Shown: positions 35,755 to 44,865, counted from the stretch's first letter. The stretch: 64,000 bases of DNA from Alphaproteobacteria bacterium (GCA_017480745.1 JAFUSA010000019.1:60956-124955); one strand, 5' to 3'. Program-made: numbers and translations. Notes: a model not told the origin generated them from the letters alone.

Positions 35755-35793
35755 GAACTCCGTCGGCTTAATGCTTGCGGAGTTCTTGTTTTA
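35755..35793 (+). terminator. Intrinsic terminator of the Skp-like gene
   Basis: GAACTCCG (35755-35762) pairs with CGGAGTTC (35778-35785), followed by TTGTTTT. Confidence 0.85.
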
Positions 35794-35862
35794 AGAAACC
35801 GCTTGTTTTTGCCGGTAATGATAATATATAAACAGTAGAAAAATTAATTGAATGGAGGAAAT

Positions 35863-36813
35863 ATGAAAGCAGGAATTATCGGTGCCGGCGCAGTGGGAAG
35901 CGCAACCGCTTTTTCATTGATTATGACCGGAGTGGCGCATAATGTTGTTTTGGTAGATATAAACACAAAAAAAGCCCAAGCGGAAGCAATGGATATTGCG
36001 CATGCGGCTCCGTTTAACGCCAGTGCCGGAAAAATAACCGCCGGAAATTATGCCGATTTGCGGGGTTGCGAGGTAGTCATTATCACAGCAGGCGCTAATC
36101 AAAAAGAGGGCGAAACACGAATAGATCTTTTAGAGCGCAATGTACATATTTTCGCCGATGTTGTGCCGCAAATTGTTAAATACGCGCCAGACTGCATTTT
36201 GCTGATTACCACTAATCCGGCGGATATTATGACCGAAGTTGCCCTCAAGCTTTCAAACTTTCCGCGGCAGAGGGTTATCGGCAGCGGCACGGTTTTGGAT
36301 ACGGCCAGATTTAGAACATTGCTGGCAAATTATTTAGAAGTTTCAACAAAATCAGTCCATGCCGATGTATTGGGAGAACATGGCGACAGCGAGGTTTTGG
36401 TATGGTCAAGCGCCGAAGCGGGAACACTCAGTTTGGAAGAATATGCCACGACTATCGGCAAAAATTTAGATGATGATACTAAAATGCAAATTGATGCAGA
36501 TGTAGTAAAAGCAGCCTATAAAATTATCGAAGGTAAAGGAGTTACATGCTATGGTATTGCCGGCGCTTTGACACATATTTGCCGCGCCATAAATAACAAC
36601 GACTATTCTATTTTAACAGTTTCTTCACATCATGATACCGTAGAAGGAGTGGAAAATATTTGTTTATCTTTGCCAACGGTTATCAATCGCTCCGGAGTAC
36701 ATCATGTGATTATGCCGAAACTTTCGGCTGATGAGCATAAAAAACTTCGCCATAGTGCAAATACCATGCGTGAATTTACCACCCAAGCGTTGAGTGTATT
36801 AGAGGAAATATAG
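35863..36813 (+). CDS. ldh: L-lactate dehydrogenase
   Basis: A 316-residue NAD-dependent enzyme interconverting pyruvate and L-lactate. ATG 35863 follows GGAGGAA. The NAD loop is GIIGAGAVGSATA. GANQKEGETRIDLLERN has Gln where malate dehydrogenases have Arg, which favours lactate. Catalytic His and Asp lie in HADVLGEHGDSE, and NPADIMT is conserved. It is monocistronic. It points to fermentative metabolism. Confidence 0.92.
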   Translation: MKAGIIGAGAVGSATAFSLIMTGVAHNVVLVDINTKKAQAEAMDIAHAAPFNASAGKITAGNYADLRGCEVVIITAGANQKEGETRIDLLERNVHIFADVVPQIVKYAPDCILLITTNPADIMTEVALKLSNFPRQRVIGSGTVLDTARFRTLLANYLEVSTKSVHADVLGEHGDSEVLVWSSAEAGTLSLEEYATTIGKNLDDDTKMQIDADVVKAAYKIIEGKGVTCYGIAGALTHICRAINNNDYSILTVSSHHDTVEGVENICLSLPTVINRSGVHHVIMPKLSADEHKKLRHSANTMREFTTQALSVLEEI

Positions 36814-36861
36814 CAAGAAAAATTTGCTTACTTGATTGGTTAAAAAATGTAATTTTTACAC

Positions 36862-37671
36862 TTAGGAACAGTAATTTCCGTAATGACCATTTTCACCATT
36901 TTCCCTCCAACAATTAGAATTGATATCGAAATAAAGCAACATTTGCCATGTAGAAGCACTACCAATCACTGTGGCGCATTTATTGGTAACGTTATCTATA
37001 TCCGCCGGAATAGTTATACACTTAGTTCCGCCAGAACCCATTATCGTAATTCCTTTAACTCCTGTTTCTCCCCAATCTTGACTTAACAATTCAATACATA
37101 TTTCATAATCTGTCGGCATTAGATAACTAATATAAAACGCTTGCTCATCGGTATTAGTAGACTTATGTGCTGTATTTAAATAAACCTCATACCCAAACAC
37201 ATTATAAAATCGTTTATCAGTATCATCCCACATTTCATCCGGCATTAGTTTGGCTTTTTTGATTAATTTACAAATAGCTTTTTGAGAATCAGGGGCATTA
37301 TCTGCCTCAGAGCAATAGCCTAATCCTTCATAACTTCGTTGTGGGGCGAAAAAGGCTCGCACATTACCGGCAATGATGGTAATTTGTTCAATGGTTTTGT
37401 TGATTCTGTATTTTGTCATCGCCTTTGAATATCCGGCGATACCACCGACACTTAATACGCCGATGATAGCTAATACACCGAGCATTTCTATCATTGAACG
37501 CCCGGACTGCGGCGCATCTGCACCACTCTCCTCAAGAAGTGAACGCACGGATTGTGTATTTTCTGTCATTCCGAGGAGCGCTCGCAGAGTGCGACGTGGG
37601 AATCCCCATCGTTTTTCTGTCATTGCGAGCGCAGCGTGGCAATCATTATTTTTTATTTCTAAGTTTCTCAT
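36862..37671 (-). CDS. Type IV prepilin-like protein P8 (leader subtype B)
   Basis: A 269-residue prepilin, the longest. AAGGAAG sits eight bases before ATG. The 57-residue propeptide is built of several palindromic repeats (NDCHAALAMTE, FPRRTLRALLGMTE, EESGADAP) and ends at SG|RSMIEMLG. The body (TAHKSTNTDEQAFYISY, ICIELLSQDW, NKCATV, LYFDINSNCW) is closely related to P5, which has a subtype A leader. Single-gene unit, tail to tail with ldh. Confidence 0.88.
   Translation of the reverse strand: MRNLEIKNNDCHAALAMTEKRWGFPRRTLRALLGMTENTQSVRSLLEESGADAPQSGRSMIEMLGVLAIIGVLSVGGIAGYSKAMTKYRINKTIEQITIIAGNVRAFFAPQRSYEGLGYCSEADNAPDSQKAICKLIKKAKLMPDEMWDDTDKRFYNVFGYEVYLNTAHKSTNTDEQAFYISYLMPTDYEICIELLSQDWGETGVKGITIMGSGGTKCITIPADIDNVTNKCATVIGSASTWQMLLYFDINSNCWRENGENGHYGNYCS
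37511..37643 (-). repeat. Tandem palindromic repeats within the P8 propeptide
   Basis: Three elements can be seen. At 37622-37643, ATTGC...GCAAT encloses GCGAGCGCAGCGT. At 37568-37603, ATTCC...GGAAT encloses a GC-rich palindrome. The block 37511-37540 is shared with P6. The first type resembles short palindromes dispersed in many bacterial genomes. All are read in frame and would be removed with the propeptide. Confidence 0.65.
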
Positions 37672-37687
37672 AGTAAACTTCCTTTCA

Positions 37688-37911
37688 TTGTTGTTGAATT
37701 ACACTAAAACAACCGCCCGATAAAGGCGGCCGGAAGTTGACAACTACTTTGAACTAAATAGTGCTGTGTATTGACACATTTTTATTCCACAGCCTTCCGG
37801 CCAATGCCGGAAATTTTTACGCCATTGGAGGCGAGTTCAAAGGAGGTTGTCAAACCTCAGACAAGTTACCTTATCTTAAAGTTACTATATCATAAAAAAC
37901 CGGAAAGTCAA
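37688..37911 (-). promoter_or_regulatory. Promoter and structured leader RNA L8 (subtype B) of prepilin P8
   Basis: TTGACT (37906-37911), 16 nt, TATAGT (37884-37889). Minus-strand pairs: TTGACAAC/GTTGTCAA, AGTTCAAA/TTTGAACT, TTCCGGC/GCCGGAA and GCTGTG/CACAGC. The terminal hairpin is CCGCC/GGCGG (37713-37729). Confidence 0.8.
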
Positions 37912-37978
37912 ATGATTTTTGCAAAATACGTAAAATTTAACAAATAGTTCTGATAAATTTACATATCATTTTAAACAA

Positions 37979-38020
37979 AAAGACCACCGTTTTCTATATA
38001 AGAAAACAGTGGTCTTTGTT
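37979..38020. terminator. Terminator of the 370-residue orphan gene
   Basis: AAAGACCACCGTTTTC pairs with GAAAACAGTGGTCTTT around a short loop. It lies 22 nt after the orphan gene stop and is a long, strong stem. Confidence 0.85.
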
Positions 38021-38041
38021 AGAGAATTTTAGTTCGGCGTT

Positions 38042-39154
38042 TTATTGCTGTTGAGATTTCCATTCTTCCCATGCCCTCAGAACACTCTGTGGCAAAGGCT
38101 TGCTGTGATAGCATTGATAAACCTCTAACGCATTGTTATCCGAAGAGTTGAACGCTCCCTCGCGAAGATGCATCAGTGCCTTATCGGTAAACTCTCGCAG
38201 AGGCGATGTAATTACCGTTTGCATGTTCATCTCGGTCACAATCGGTTGAATCTTGATGAGCAGATCACGACTGTAATCACTCAAAAATCCACGATCAAAG
38301 ACAAATCCGATTATACAGGGCGAAATGTAGCCGGCAATCGGCACAATTTCCTGCACAAATTCGCAAATATCTTTGTAAATAGCGCGACGCTCGTCCTCTG
38401 TCCGCAAGTCATAGTAAATACGGATAATCCATTCCTCTACGCAACGATACAGTTTCTGTCGCCGGCAACCTTGTTTGTGATACAGCAAGATCTTGATCGC
38501 ATCAATACCAAGATAGCACTTGTTATCGCGCAATGTTTCCAAATGGTGCAACGTTTGCTTCAAAAACTGCTTGTGTTCCTCAAACAAATTGTTTTGAATA
38601 ACCACTTGCGATGACCAGTAGTCCAAATCCGGTTGCTTGCCGGCCATTACCATGGTAAAGGCTTCTTTGGCAAAATCATCAACCTTTTTAAGATACTCGT
38701 TCATCTTGGCAATCAAATATTGCAAGTTGCCGAGTTGCCTTTTGAGAATTTCTTGCTCCTCCTCTAAAAATCTTACATCGTAATTTTTGGCGATACTTTT
38801 CAGAAAAATATCTTTTTCCAATTTCACGATTCTCTTTTCAGTGGAGGAATAAGACCTACGAACCTGTTGCAGAATCCGATTATAAACGTTTTTGTCAAAA
38901 GATTTGACGGCAACGAATAAATCAAAATACTGCAACGCATTAGCATCCAAACCATGGCGACGAATGTGGATAACCAATTCATTCTTGATTCCGTCATAGA
39001 TTTTCCGCTCAATAGCCACGATATTAAAGAACTCGTCTTCAATATCGGCAAAAGACACACCGCCTTCCATTTTGGTAATCGCTACGCGACGTGCAACCGG
39101 TGTAGCCTGCTTAAACGCATTACGAACATTAGCTCTCTCACTAACTTGAACCAT
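38042..39154 (-). CDS. Orphan 370-residue soluble protein, unknown function
   Basis: A 370-residue protein with no signal peptide or membrane helix. The N-terminus is basic (VRNAFKQATPVARRVAITKM), the middle (about residues 95-215) is helical and charged and may form a coiled coil (FLEEEQEILKRQLGNLQYL), and the C-terminal part is mixed with several Cys. No family recognised. It has a consensus promoter but no Shine-Dalgarno sequence before ATG (TTAATTAATTTTATTTTT), and the coding strand looks richer in GC-ending codons than its neighbours. It has its own terminator. These traits suggest an acquired single-gene unit. Confidence 0.7.
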   Translation of the reverse strand: MVQVSERANVRNAFKQATPVARRVAITKMEGGVSFADIEDEFFNIVAIERKIYDGIKNELVIHIRRHGLDANALQYFDLFVAVKSFDKNVYNRILQQVRRSYSSTEKRIVKLEKDIFLKSIAKNYDVRFLEEEQEILKRQLGNLQYLIAKMNEYLKKVDDFAKEAFTMVMAGKQPDLDYWSSQVVIQNNLFEEHKQFLKQTLHHLETLRDNKCYLGIDAIKILLYHKQGCRRQKLYRCVEEWIIRIYYDLRTEDERRAIYKDICEFVQEIVPIAGYISPCIIGFVFDRGFLSDYSRDLLIKIQPIVTEMNMQTVITSPLREFTDKALMHLREGAFNSSDNNALEVYQCYHSKPLPQSVLRAWEEWKSQQQ

Positions 39155-39203
39155 AAAAATAAAATTAATTAATAAAAAATAAATTATACATCATACGGTC
39201 TAT

Positions 39204-39232
39204 ATTATATACCGCAAAACATCTTTTGTCAA
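39204..39232 (-). promoter_or_regulatory. Perfect consensus sigma70 promoter of the orphan gene
   Basis: On the minus strand TTGACA (39227-39232), 17 nt, TATAAT (39204-39209): both hexamers and the spacer match consensus. About 45 nt of AT-rich leader follow before ATG 39154. Nothing else is visible in 39233-39313. Confidence 0.85.
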
Positions 39233-39313
39233 ACTATTTTTTGCAAAACATGAAAATATTTTAGCCAGTGCTTTTTACAAAGCTTACCGGATAATCACTT
39301 AAAACAAGATACA

Positions 39314-39595
39314 TTACAGACGTTTGAACACTCCGTTTTCAACCGGAGGAAAATAGTCTTTGCCCAACGGACATTCTTCTATTTTATAAACTTTGGCAAA
39401 TAAAGGCCCCTGATACAACAACGCCTGCATTTTATTCAAAGCTTCCTCTTCTCCATGCAAATAAATCATTACATCTCCATCCGATAAGTTACACACATAA
39501 CCGGAAATTCCACCGATAGCATGCGCTTGGCGAACTGTCCAATAACGAAACCCTACTCCCTGCACACGTCCACTGATTTTAAGACATCTTTCCAT
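39314..39595 (-). CDS. acyP: Acylphosphatase
   Basis: A 93-residue enzyme hydrolysing acyl phosphates. GRVQGVGFRYWT contains the phosphate-binding loop and catalytic Arg, and GYVCNLSDGDV contains the catalytic Asn. Length is normal. Its start overlaps the end of the ATP12-like gene by 17 nt, so it is translated from the same message. Confidence 0.95.
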   Translation of the reverse strand: MERCLKISGRVQGVGFRYWTVRQAHAIGGISGYVCNLSDGDVMIYLHGEEEALNKMQALLYQGPLFAKVYKIEECPLGKDYFPPVENGVFKRL

Positions 39596-40079
39596 AAAAG
39601 TATTCCTCTATTTGCAAAAGCTCCTCTTTGATTTGTTGACGCATTTTTTCTGCTGTAACATCAATTCCCCAATAGTTCGTCTGATAATATTCTTCTAAAT
39701 TTGCAACTTGGAAGGCTTGCTCGGCACTTATTTGTTTTTTTGCCACCATAAAGCCGGAAATCACAGATTTAAGCCTCTCTGCGCATAACATACAAACAGT
39801 CAGTTCTGTTTCTGACATATCGTTTAGCATATTTGCAAATAAATTTGTTACTTCCACGTTATCGGGGATATCGAGCGAGCAAGTTGTTTTAAAATTAAGC
39901 GAAAAATCTTGTTTTAATTTTTGCAACAACGGAAACCATTGCTCTTGTTGCAATTTGCATAATTCTTCATTCTCGCTCCAAAAAAGCAATACATCACACG
40001 GCAAAAAGTTAAGCAATGCTTGTATCGTTTCTTGACGATTTTCAGAAATATATTGCACCGATTTGTTCAGGTTAATCAT
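39579..40079 (-). CDS. ATP12-family F1-ATPase assembly chaperone, short form
   Basis: A 166-residue protein matching the C-terminal two thirds of ATP12 (PF07542): CDVLLFWSENEELCKLQQEQ, WFPLLQKL and EYYQTNYWGIDVTAEKMR. ATP12 binds the F1 alpha subunit before assembly and is confined to alphaproteobacteria and mitochondria, a useful taxonomic marker. Usual family length is about 230-260, so the N-terminal domain is missing or strongly reduced. Its start overlaps the asmA stop by 4 nt. Confidence 0.8.
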   Translation of the reverse strand: MINLNKSVQYISENRQETIQALLNFLPCDVLLFWSENEELCKLQQEQWFPLLQKLKQDFSLNFKTTCSLDIPDNVEVTNLFANMLNDMSETELTVCMLCAERLKSVISGFMVAKKQISAEQAFQVANLEEYYQTNYWGIDVTAEKMRQQIKEELLQIEEYFYGKMS

Positions 40080-42229
40080 TTCCCGAACAAACCTTTAATT
40101 TGATTTTTAATATCCTTTGCCTGATTTTTTATATTTTTACCAACATTTTTAATGCTGTCTTTTGTATTGGTATATCCTTTGGAAACACTACCGCTTACAG
40201 ATTTATCGGCTTTAAAATGGTTAGCATATGCCGTATTTTGCAAAGCCGTATGACAAGGCGCGGCATCTGCCGAAAGCATCAAATCTCCCACATTATACAT
40301 TCCACCGGATGCAATGGCCGCCACCACATTTTTAGCGGTTTCAGTCTGGTTAATACCAATTTTCGGCTGCGAAATTGTGCCAGTCAACTTTATTAAATTT
40401 CCTAAAATAGAAGAAATATTAACATCGGTTATCCTACCGGAAAAAGGTTGCAGAGATAAATTGATTTTTTCATTATATAAATTGATTTTGCCATCCGCCA
40501 CCAAATAAAATTCCTTAGAATCAAACACTATTCCCTTCGGAAAATTAATGCTTCCATTGTTTATATCTCCTCTTACAACAGCGCACTTCAAATCTAAATT
40601 ACTGCCGGTCAGATTAAGTTTCAAGTTATCTAAAATTTGCACGATAATATTGCCTTGCAACCTTTCCAAACTTTTAATTTTTAACACCGAAGGATCAAGG
40701 TAAGCTATCATACTGCCAGATAAATTGTTTAAATATTGATCACTGTCTGCTCCCGACGTGTTAATATTAACATCAAATGCCGTATTACCACCCTGCTTTA
40801 TATAAAATTCTTCGTTATCGGAAGCAAATGCTGTGTATAATTTTTGTAAAATTATACCGCTACCGACCATATCTAAGCTCGCTGTTTTATTATTTGCGTT
40901 GATATTAAAACCACCCTTTATTGTTCCGTCTCCGGCCGTAATATTTTTAACATCAGTTTTAAATACTCCTTTTTTCAAAGTTGCAGCCGCAGAAATATTA
41001 CTCAACAACAAATCTTTATTTATACGCAATTTTTTCAAATTAAGCGCAACATCTGCATCAGCCATTCGCAAATATTGATAAGGAATATTTGTATTAGGCA
41101 TAAACTCGTTAGCGTATGCATTATTGATTAACCATTCAAAACCAGCTTTTTCCTGAGTTTTTTTTTGCGTTTTTTGATATTTTGTTAAGTCAAACCCATC
41201 ACCTTTGATATTGAGTTTAATATATGGCAAACTTTTTGGCGATGTAAGCTCAACGTGTCCGTTTATATCGTTATTATCAAAATTAACATTGGTAATATCT
41301 GCCTTAAACACGCCGTCTTGCAAAGTAGCATTACCTTTTACGTTTTTAATTACCATATCAGGTTCAATAACAATTTTCTTAACATCAAGAGTTATATCCG
41401 CATTAACCATCTGCAAATATTCGTAAGGAATTTCTGTATTAGGGATATATTCAGTAGCATTTGCTGTTGCAATAAACCACGAATTTATGGCAACTTTTTG
41501 TGAAGTAAAATCCTCAACACTTATATTTTCGCTATCCGCGTTAAGCTTTATAAACGGTATTGTGTCCGTCATCTGAAAATCGACCGTTCCGCCGACTTTA
41601 TTATTTTTATAAATTAAGCCATAATCGCCTAACACCTTAATATTCTGTTGCAAATCATTCAAAGCTCCGTCAAATTGCAAACTATACCCCATAGCATTGA
41701 TGGTTGTTTGCAAATTTATATTGTTGTAGTTACTTGCATTAATTTCCTTATACGAGGAAACAGTGGCTTTTCCGTCAATATCAACATTAGCAACCGTTGT
41801 GTCAAACGAGATATTTATTGGCGAGTCATAACTTTGCATACCAAAATCCAAATTATTAATCATCGCACTGTCATTTTCGCCATAAAATATTTCCGTATTG
41901 TCTGTTTGCACGGTATCAACAACTATTTCTTTATGCAAAAGCGGCAGAATTGAAAATTGAATAAGTGCCGTGCTTATATGAGCAATTTTCTTGTTATCAG
42001 CGGATTGAGAAACAGTAACATCATTGAGTTCAATACTTGGTTTAAGCGAAATACCAACATCTAAATCTCCGCCTATTTTAAGATTTATACCGGCATATTT
42101 TTCCGCTAATTTTTCTATTTCCGGCTTATATTTGTTCAAATCCGCAAAGTGCAGAAAACTGAGCGCAGCCACTACTAAAACCACCGGTATTAAAATTATT
42201 ACGGATAATATTTTAAAAATCTTTTTCAT
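40076..42229 (-). CDS. AsmA-family envelope protein
   Basis: A 717-residue protein anchored by one N-terminal helix (about residues 6-26) with a long periplasmic part. ATG 42229 follows GGAGATG; the earlier in-frame start lies inside the upstream gene. FADLNKYKPEIEKLAEKYAG is the AsmA opening, and AsmA_2-like repeats lie near the C-terminus. AsmA-like proteins are implicated in phospholipid transport to the outer membrane. Two internal units, each starting at PNTxIPYxYLxMxxAD (about residues 260 and 370), are clear duplicates. It lies 1 nt after the pseudouridine synthase. Confidence 0.85.
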   Translation of the reverse strand: MKKIFKILSVIILIPVVLVVAALSFLHFADLNKYKPEIEKLAEKYAGINLKIGGDLDVGISLKPSIELNDVTVSQSADNKKIAHISTALIQFSILPLLHKEIVVDTVQTDNTEIFYGENDSAMINNLDFGMQSYDSPINISFDTTVANVDIDGKATVSSYKEINASNYNNINLQTTINAMGYSLQFDGALNDLQQNIKVLGDYGLIYKNNKVGGTVDFQMTDTIPFIKLNADSENISVEDFTSQKVAINSWFIATANATEYIPNTEIPYEYLQMVNADITLDVKKIVIEPDMVIKNVKGNATLQDGVFKADITNVNFDNNDINGHVELTSPKSLPYIKLNIKGDGFDLTKYQKTQKKTQEKAGFEWLINNAYANEFMPNTNIPYQYLRMADADVALNLKKLRINKDLLLSNISAAATLKKGVFKTDVKNITAGDGTIKGGFNINANNKTASLDMVGSGIILQKLYTAFASDNEEFYIKQGGNTAFDVNINTSGADSDQYLNNLSGSMIAYLDPSVLKIKSLERLQGNIIVQILDNLKLNLTGSNLDLKCAVVRGDINNGSINFPKGIVFDSKEFYLVADGKINLYNEKINLSLQPFSGRITDVNISSILGNLIKLTGTISQPKIGINQTETAKNVVAAIASGGMYNVGDLMLSADAAPCHTALQNTAYANHFKADKSVSGSVSKGYTNTKDSIKNVGKNIKNQAKDIKNQIKGLFGK

Positions 42230-42230
42230 T

Positions 42231-43154
42231 TTACATCTCCAATCCGAAAAAAACACAAGCTTCCTTAAAATACTTCGGTAACGGCGCAGTTACAAGCTTT
42301 TTTTTGCCATATACGGAAGTTAAATCTATTTGATACGCATGTAAATATAATTTATCGTTGACCTCTTTTAAACGTTCTCTACCCGTTCCATAATATTTAT
42401 CATCTCCTAAAATAGGCGTTCCGATACTTTCCAAATGGGCACGAATCTGATGAGTGCGACCAGTCAGCGGTTTGGCTTCAACAAGAGCATATTTTTTGCC
42501 AACATTGTCAATAACCCTGTATTCAGTTAAAGCTTTTTGCCCATCATCAACAGTTTTCATACGTTCTCCAACTTTTTCCAACGGTAGTTTTATTGTTCCG
42601 CTTAACGGATTAGGACATCCGCGCACCAAAGCCAAATACGTTTTTGAAAGTGTGCGCTCGCGAAAAGCTTTAGTTAATATATCGGCAAATTTACGATTAC
42701 GTGCCAAAAGCAAAACTCCGCTGGTATCTTTATCAATGCGATGCACTAATTTAGGACGCTCTGATTTTTCATACTTCAAAGCTTCCAATAAACCGTCAAT
42801 GTGTTTAGAAGTGTTCGTTCCACCCTGCACCGCCAAACCGGAAGGTTTATTCAACACAATGATATTTTCATCCTTAAAAATAACCATTGATTGTATGTAT
42901 TCCATATCTCTTGCGCTCAAAATTTTATCATCAGGCGAAGCTTTTTCGTTATCAAGAGGTGGCAAACGCAATTCTTGCCCGTTTGATAAACGCGTTGAAG
43001 TTTCGGCTCGTTTTCCGTCAACTTTTATTTGTTTAGTTCGCAATAATTTTTGTAAACGCGATAAACTCAATGACGGATACTCACGCATAAACCAACGGTT
43101 TAATCTTATACCGTCATCTTCTGGCCTTATTTTTATAATTTTTACGCCACCCAT
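42231..43154 (-). CDS. RluC/RluD-type 23S rRNA pseudouridine synthase
   Basis: A 307-residue enzyme. An S4 RNA-binding domain (SLSRLQKLLRTKQIKVDGKR) is followed by the catalytic domain with HRIDKDTSGVLLLARN (catalytic Asp) and GRTHQIRAHL. It isomerises uridines in 23S rRNA; target sites cannot be read here. ATG 43154 is used; a TTG at 43160, overlapping the stop of the upstream gene, is better spaced from AAAGG and may be the real start. Confidence 0.92.
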   Translation of the reverse strand: MGGVKIIKIRPEDDGIRLNRWFMREYPSLSLSRLQKLLRTKQIKVDGKRAETSTRLSNGQELRLPPLDNEKASPDDKILSARDMEYIQSMVIFKDENIIVLNKPSGLAVQGGTNTSKHIDGLLEALKYEKSERPKLVHRIDKDTSGVLLLARNRKFADILTKAFRERTLSKTYLALVRGCPNPLSGTIKLPLEKVGERMKTVDDGQKALTEYRVIDNVGKKYALVEAKPLTGRTHQIRAHLESIGTPILGDDKYYGTGRERLKEVNDKLYLHAYQIDLTSVYGKKKLVTAPLPKYFKEACVFFGLEM

Positions 43155-43156
43155 TT

Positions 43157-43540
43157 TCAACGACCACCTTTTTTTCTGGTATTATAATTTTTATTAAATA
43201 TATTTTTCGGGCAATGTGGTTTGGAATATTTTTTGTGTTTTTCCGCAAACGATTGCTCTGACACTTCAACATCTATATTTGGCTTAATTTCTTTAAGATA
43301 AAATTCTATTTTTTGAGGAGATATTTCTCTTCTTAAACTTTTTAGTTCGATAATTTCTGCATTAGTTTTTTCATCAGTTAAAGCCACACCCATTAGTTTA
43401 TCTTTTTCTTCACGGCTCAGCGAAATATACTCTTCTCTGTTTATTGATACAAAAAAATCATCATTTGCCGACAATATTTTTCTGCTTTTATCGCTCAAAT
43501 ATAAAAAATTTATATACGAAATGATAATATGTTTATTCAT
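43157..43540 (-). CDS. Hypothetical protein between rarA and the pseudouridine synthase
   Basis: A 127-residue soluble protein with a basic, Cys-containing tail (KPHCPKNIFNKNYNTRKKGG). No domain recognised. GGAAAA upstream of ATG and overlap with the following gene place it firmly in the rarA/rluC-type/asmA operon. It may be RNA binding, given the basic tail and neighbour, but this is a guess. Confidence 0.65.
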   Translation of the reverse strand: MNKHIIISYINFLYLSDKSRKILSANDDFFVSINREEYISLSREEKDKLMGVALTDEKTNAEIIELKSLRREISPQKIEFYLKEIKPNIDVEVSEQSFAEKHKKYSKPHCPKNIFNKNYNTRKKGGR

Positions 43541-43545
43541 TGCTT

Positions 43546-44865
43546 TTATTTTTCCTTTTTCATTTGTGCCTGTTTTTCCTTGCGCAATTTATCAAAATAG
43601 TCAATACGTTTTTTTATTTCGCGTTCAAAGCCTCTGTCAACCGGATTATATAGCTTAAAACGACTCATACCTTCCGGAAAATAATTCTGGCCGGAAAAAC
43701 CGTCTTCCAAATCTTGATCATACATATAACCATCGCTATATCCCAATTCTTTCATTAATTTTGTCGGTGCATTCAATATATGTTTTGGCGGCATTAACGA
43801 ACCGGTTGTTTTAGCCAAATCATACGCTTTGTGCATAGCTTTATAAACTCCTGCCGATTTAGGCGCAGTTGCCAAATAAGCCGTTAATTGCATAACCGCC
43901 AATTCACCCTCCGGTGAACCTAACCGTTCGTATGTATCGCAACAGGCAATGGCTTGTGTAACAGCATTTGGATCTGCTAATGAAACATCTTCTATGGCAA
44001 AACGCAATAATCGTCGCAAAATATAACGCGGATCTTCTCCTGCCACCAACATACGCGCCACCCAATACAAAGCGGCGTCAACATCGGAACCGCGCATAGA
44101 TTTATGCACGGCAGAGATTAAATTATAATGACCGTCACGTCCTTTATCATAAACCGGAGCACGTGAACGAATAATACTGATGATCTGTTCTTTATTAAAA
44201 AGCTCACCTTCTTGTGCATATGACCAAATATTTTCCGCCATATTCAAAATGTAGCGTCCATCACCATCGGCAACATTTTTAATAAACTCGCGAGCCTCAT
44301 CATCTATCGGCAGTTTTTGCCCCTCTTCTTTTTCGGCACGCTGTAATAATTCTTCAAAGTCATCAGGAGTTAATCTGTTCAAAACAAACACCTGACAGCG
44401 TGAAAGTAAAGCTGAATTCAATTCAAACGACGGATTTTCGGTTGTAGCGCCTACCAAAATTACGGTTCCATCTTCCACATAAGGTAAAAAGCCGTCTTGT
44501 TGCGATTTATTAAAACGATGAATTTCATCAACAAACAACAACGTTCCTTTTCCCTGATTCGCGCGACGCTCTTTGGCATACTGAAAAACTTTTTTTAAAT
44601 CAGCCACACCTGAAAAAACAGCAGATATTTGTTCAAAATATAAATTGGTATATTCGGCAATCAAACGTGCTATGGTTGTTTTACCGCATCCGGGAGGTCC
44701 CCACAAAATAAACGAAGTTATTTTACCCGATTTCATCATTCGCCCGAGAGGAGCATCATTTCCGACAATATGATCCTGCCCCACAACTTCTTCCAATTTT
44801 GTCGGACGCAATCTGTCGGCCAAAGGACGTTTTACACTACCGCTGAAAAGAGTGTCGCTCATCAT
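43546..44865 (-). CDS. rarA: Replication-associated recombination protein A
   Basis: A 439-residue AAA+ ATPase of the RarA/MgsA/WRNIP1 family that acts at stalled forks. Walker A is GPPGCGKTT, Walker B is LLFVDEIHRFNKSQQD, sensor 1 is GATTENPSFELN, and the C-terminal tetramerisation part has MLVAGEDPRYILRRL. The ATG ATG pair directly follows the stop of the pentapeptide gene with GAGAG just before it. Confidence 0.96.
   Translation of the reverse strand: MMSDTLFSGSVKRPLADRLRPTKLEEVVGQDHIVGNDAPLGRMMKSGKITSFILWGPPGCGKTTIARLIAEYTNLYFEQISAVFSGVADLKKVFQYAKERRANQGKGTLLFVDEIHRFNKSQQDGFLPYVEDGTVILVGATTENPSFELNSALLSRCQVFVLNRLTPDDFEELLQRAEKEEGQKLPIDDEAREFIKNVADGDGRYILNMAENIWSYAQEGELFNKEQIISIIRSRAPVYDKGRDGHYNLISAVHKSMRGSDVDAALYWVARMLVAGEDPRYILRRLLRFAIEDVSLADPNAVTQAIACCDTYERLGSPEGELAVMQLTAYLATAPKSAGVYKAMHKAYDLAKTTGSLMPPKHILNAPTKLMKELGYSDGYMYDQDLEDGFSGQNYFPEGMSRFKLYNPVDRGFEREIKKRIDYFDKLRKEKQAQMKKEK

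Noticed and set aside
42230..42256. Earlier start for the AsmA-like protein
   Set aside because: ATG 42229 has GGAGATG upstream and begins the membrane anchor; the extension lies in the preceding gene.
42454..43197. 247-codon frame opposite the pseudouridine synthase
   Set aside because: Shadow of a conserved enzyme; no recognisable protein and no start signal.
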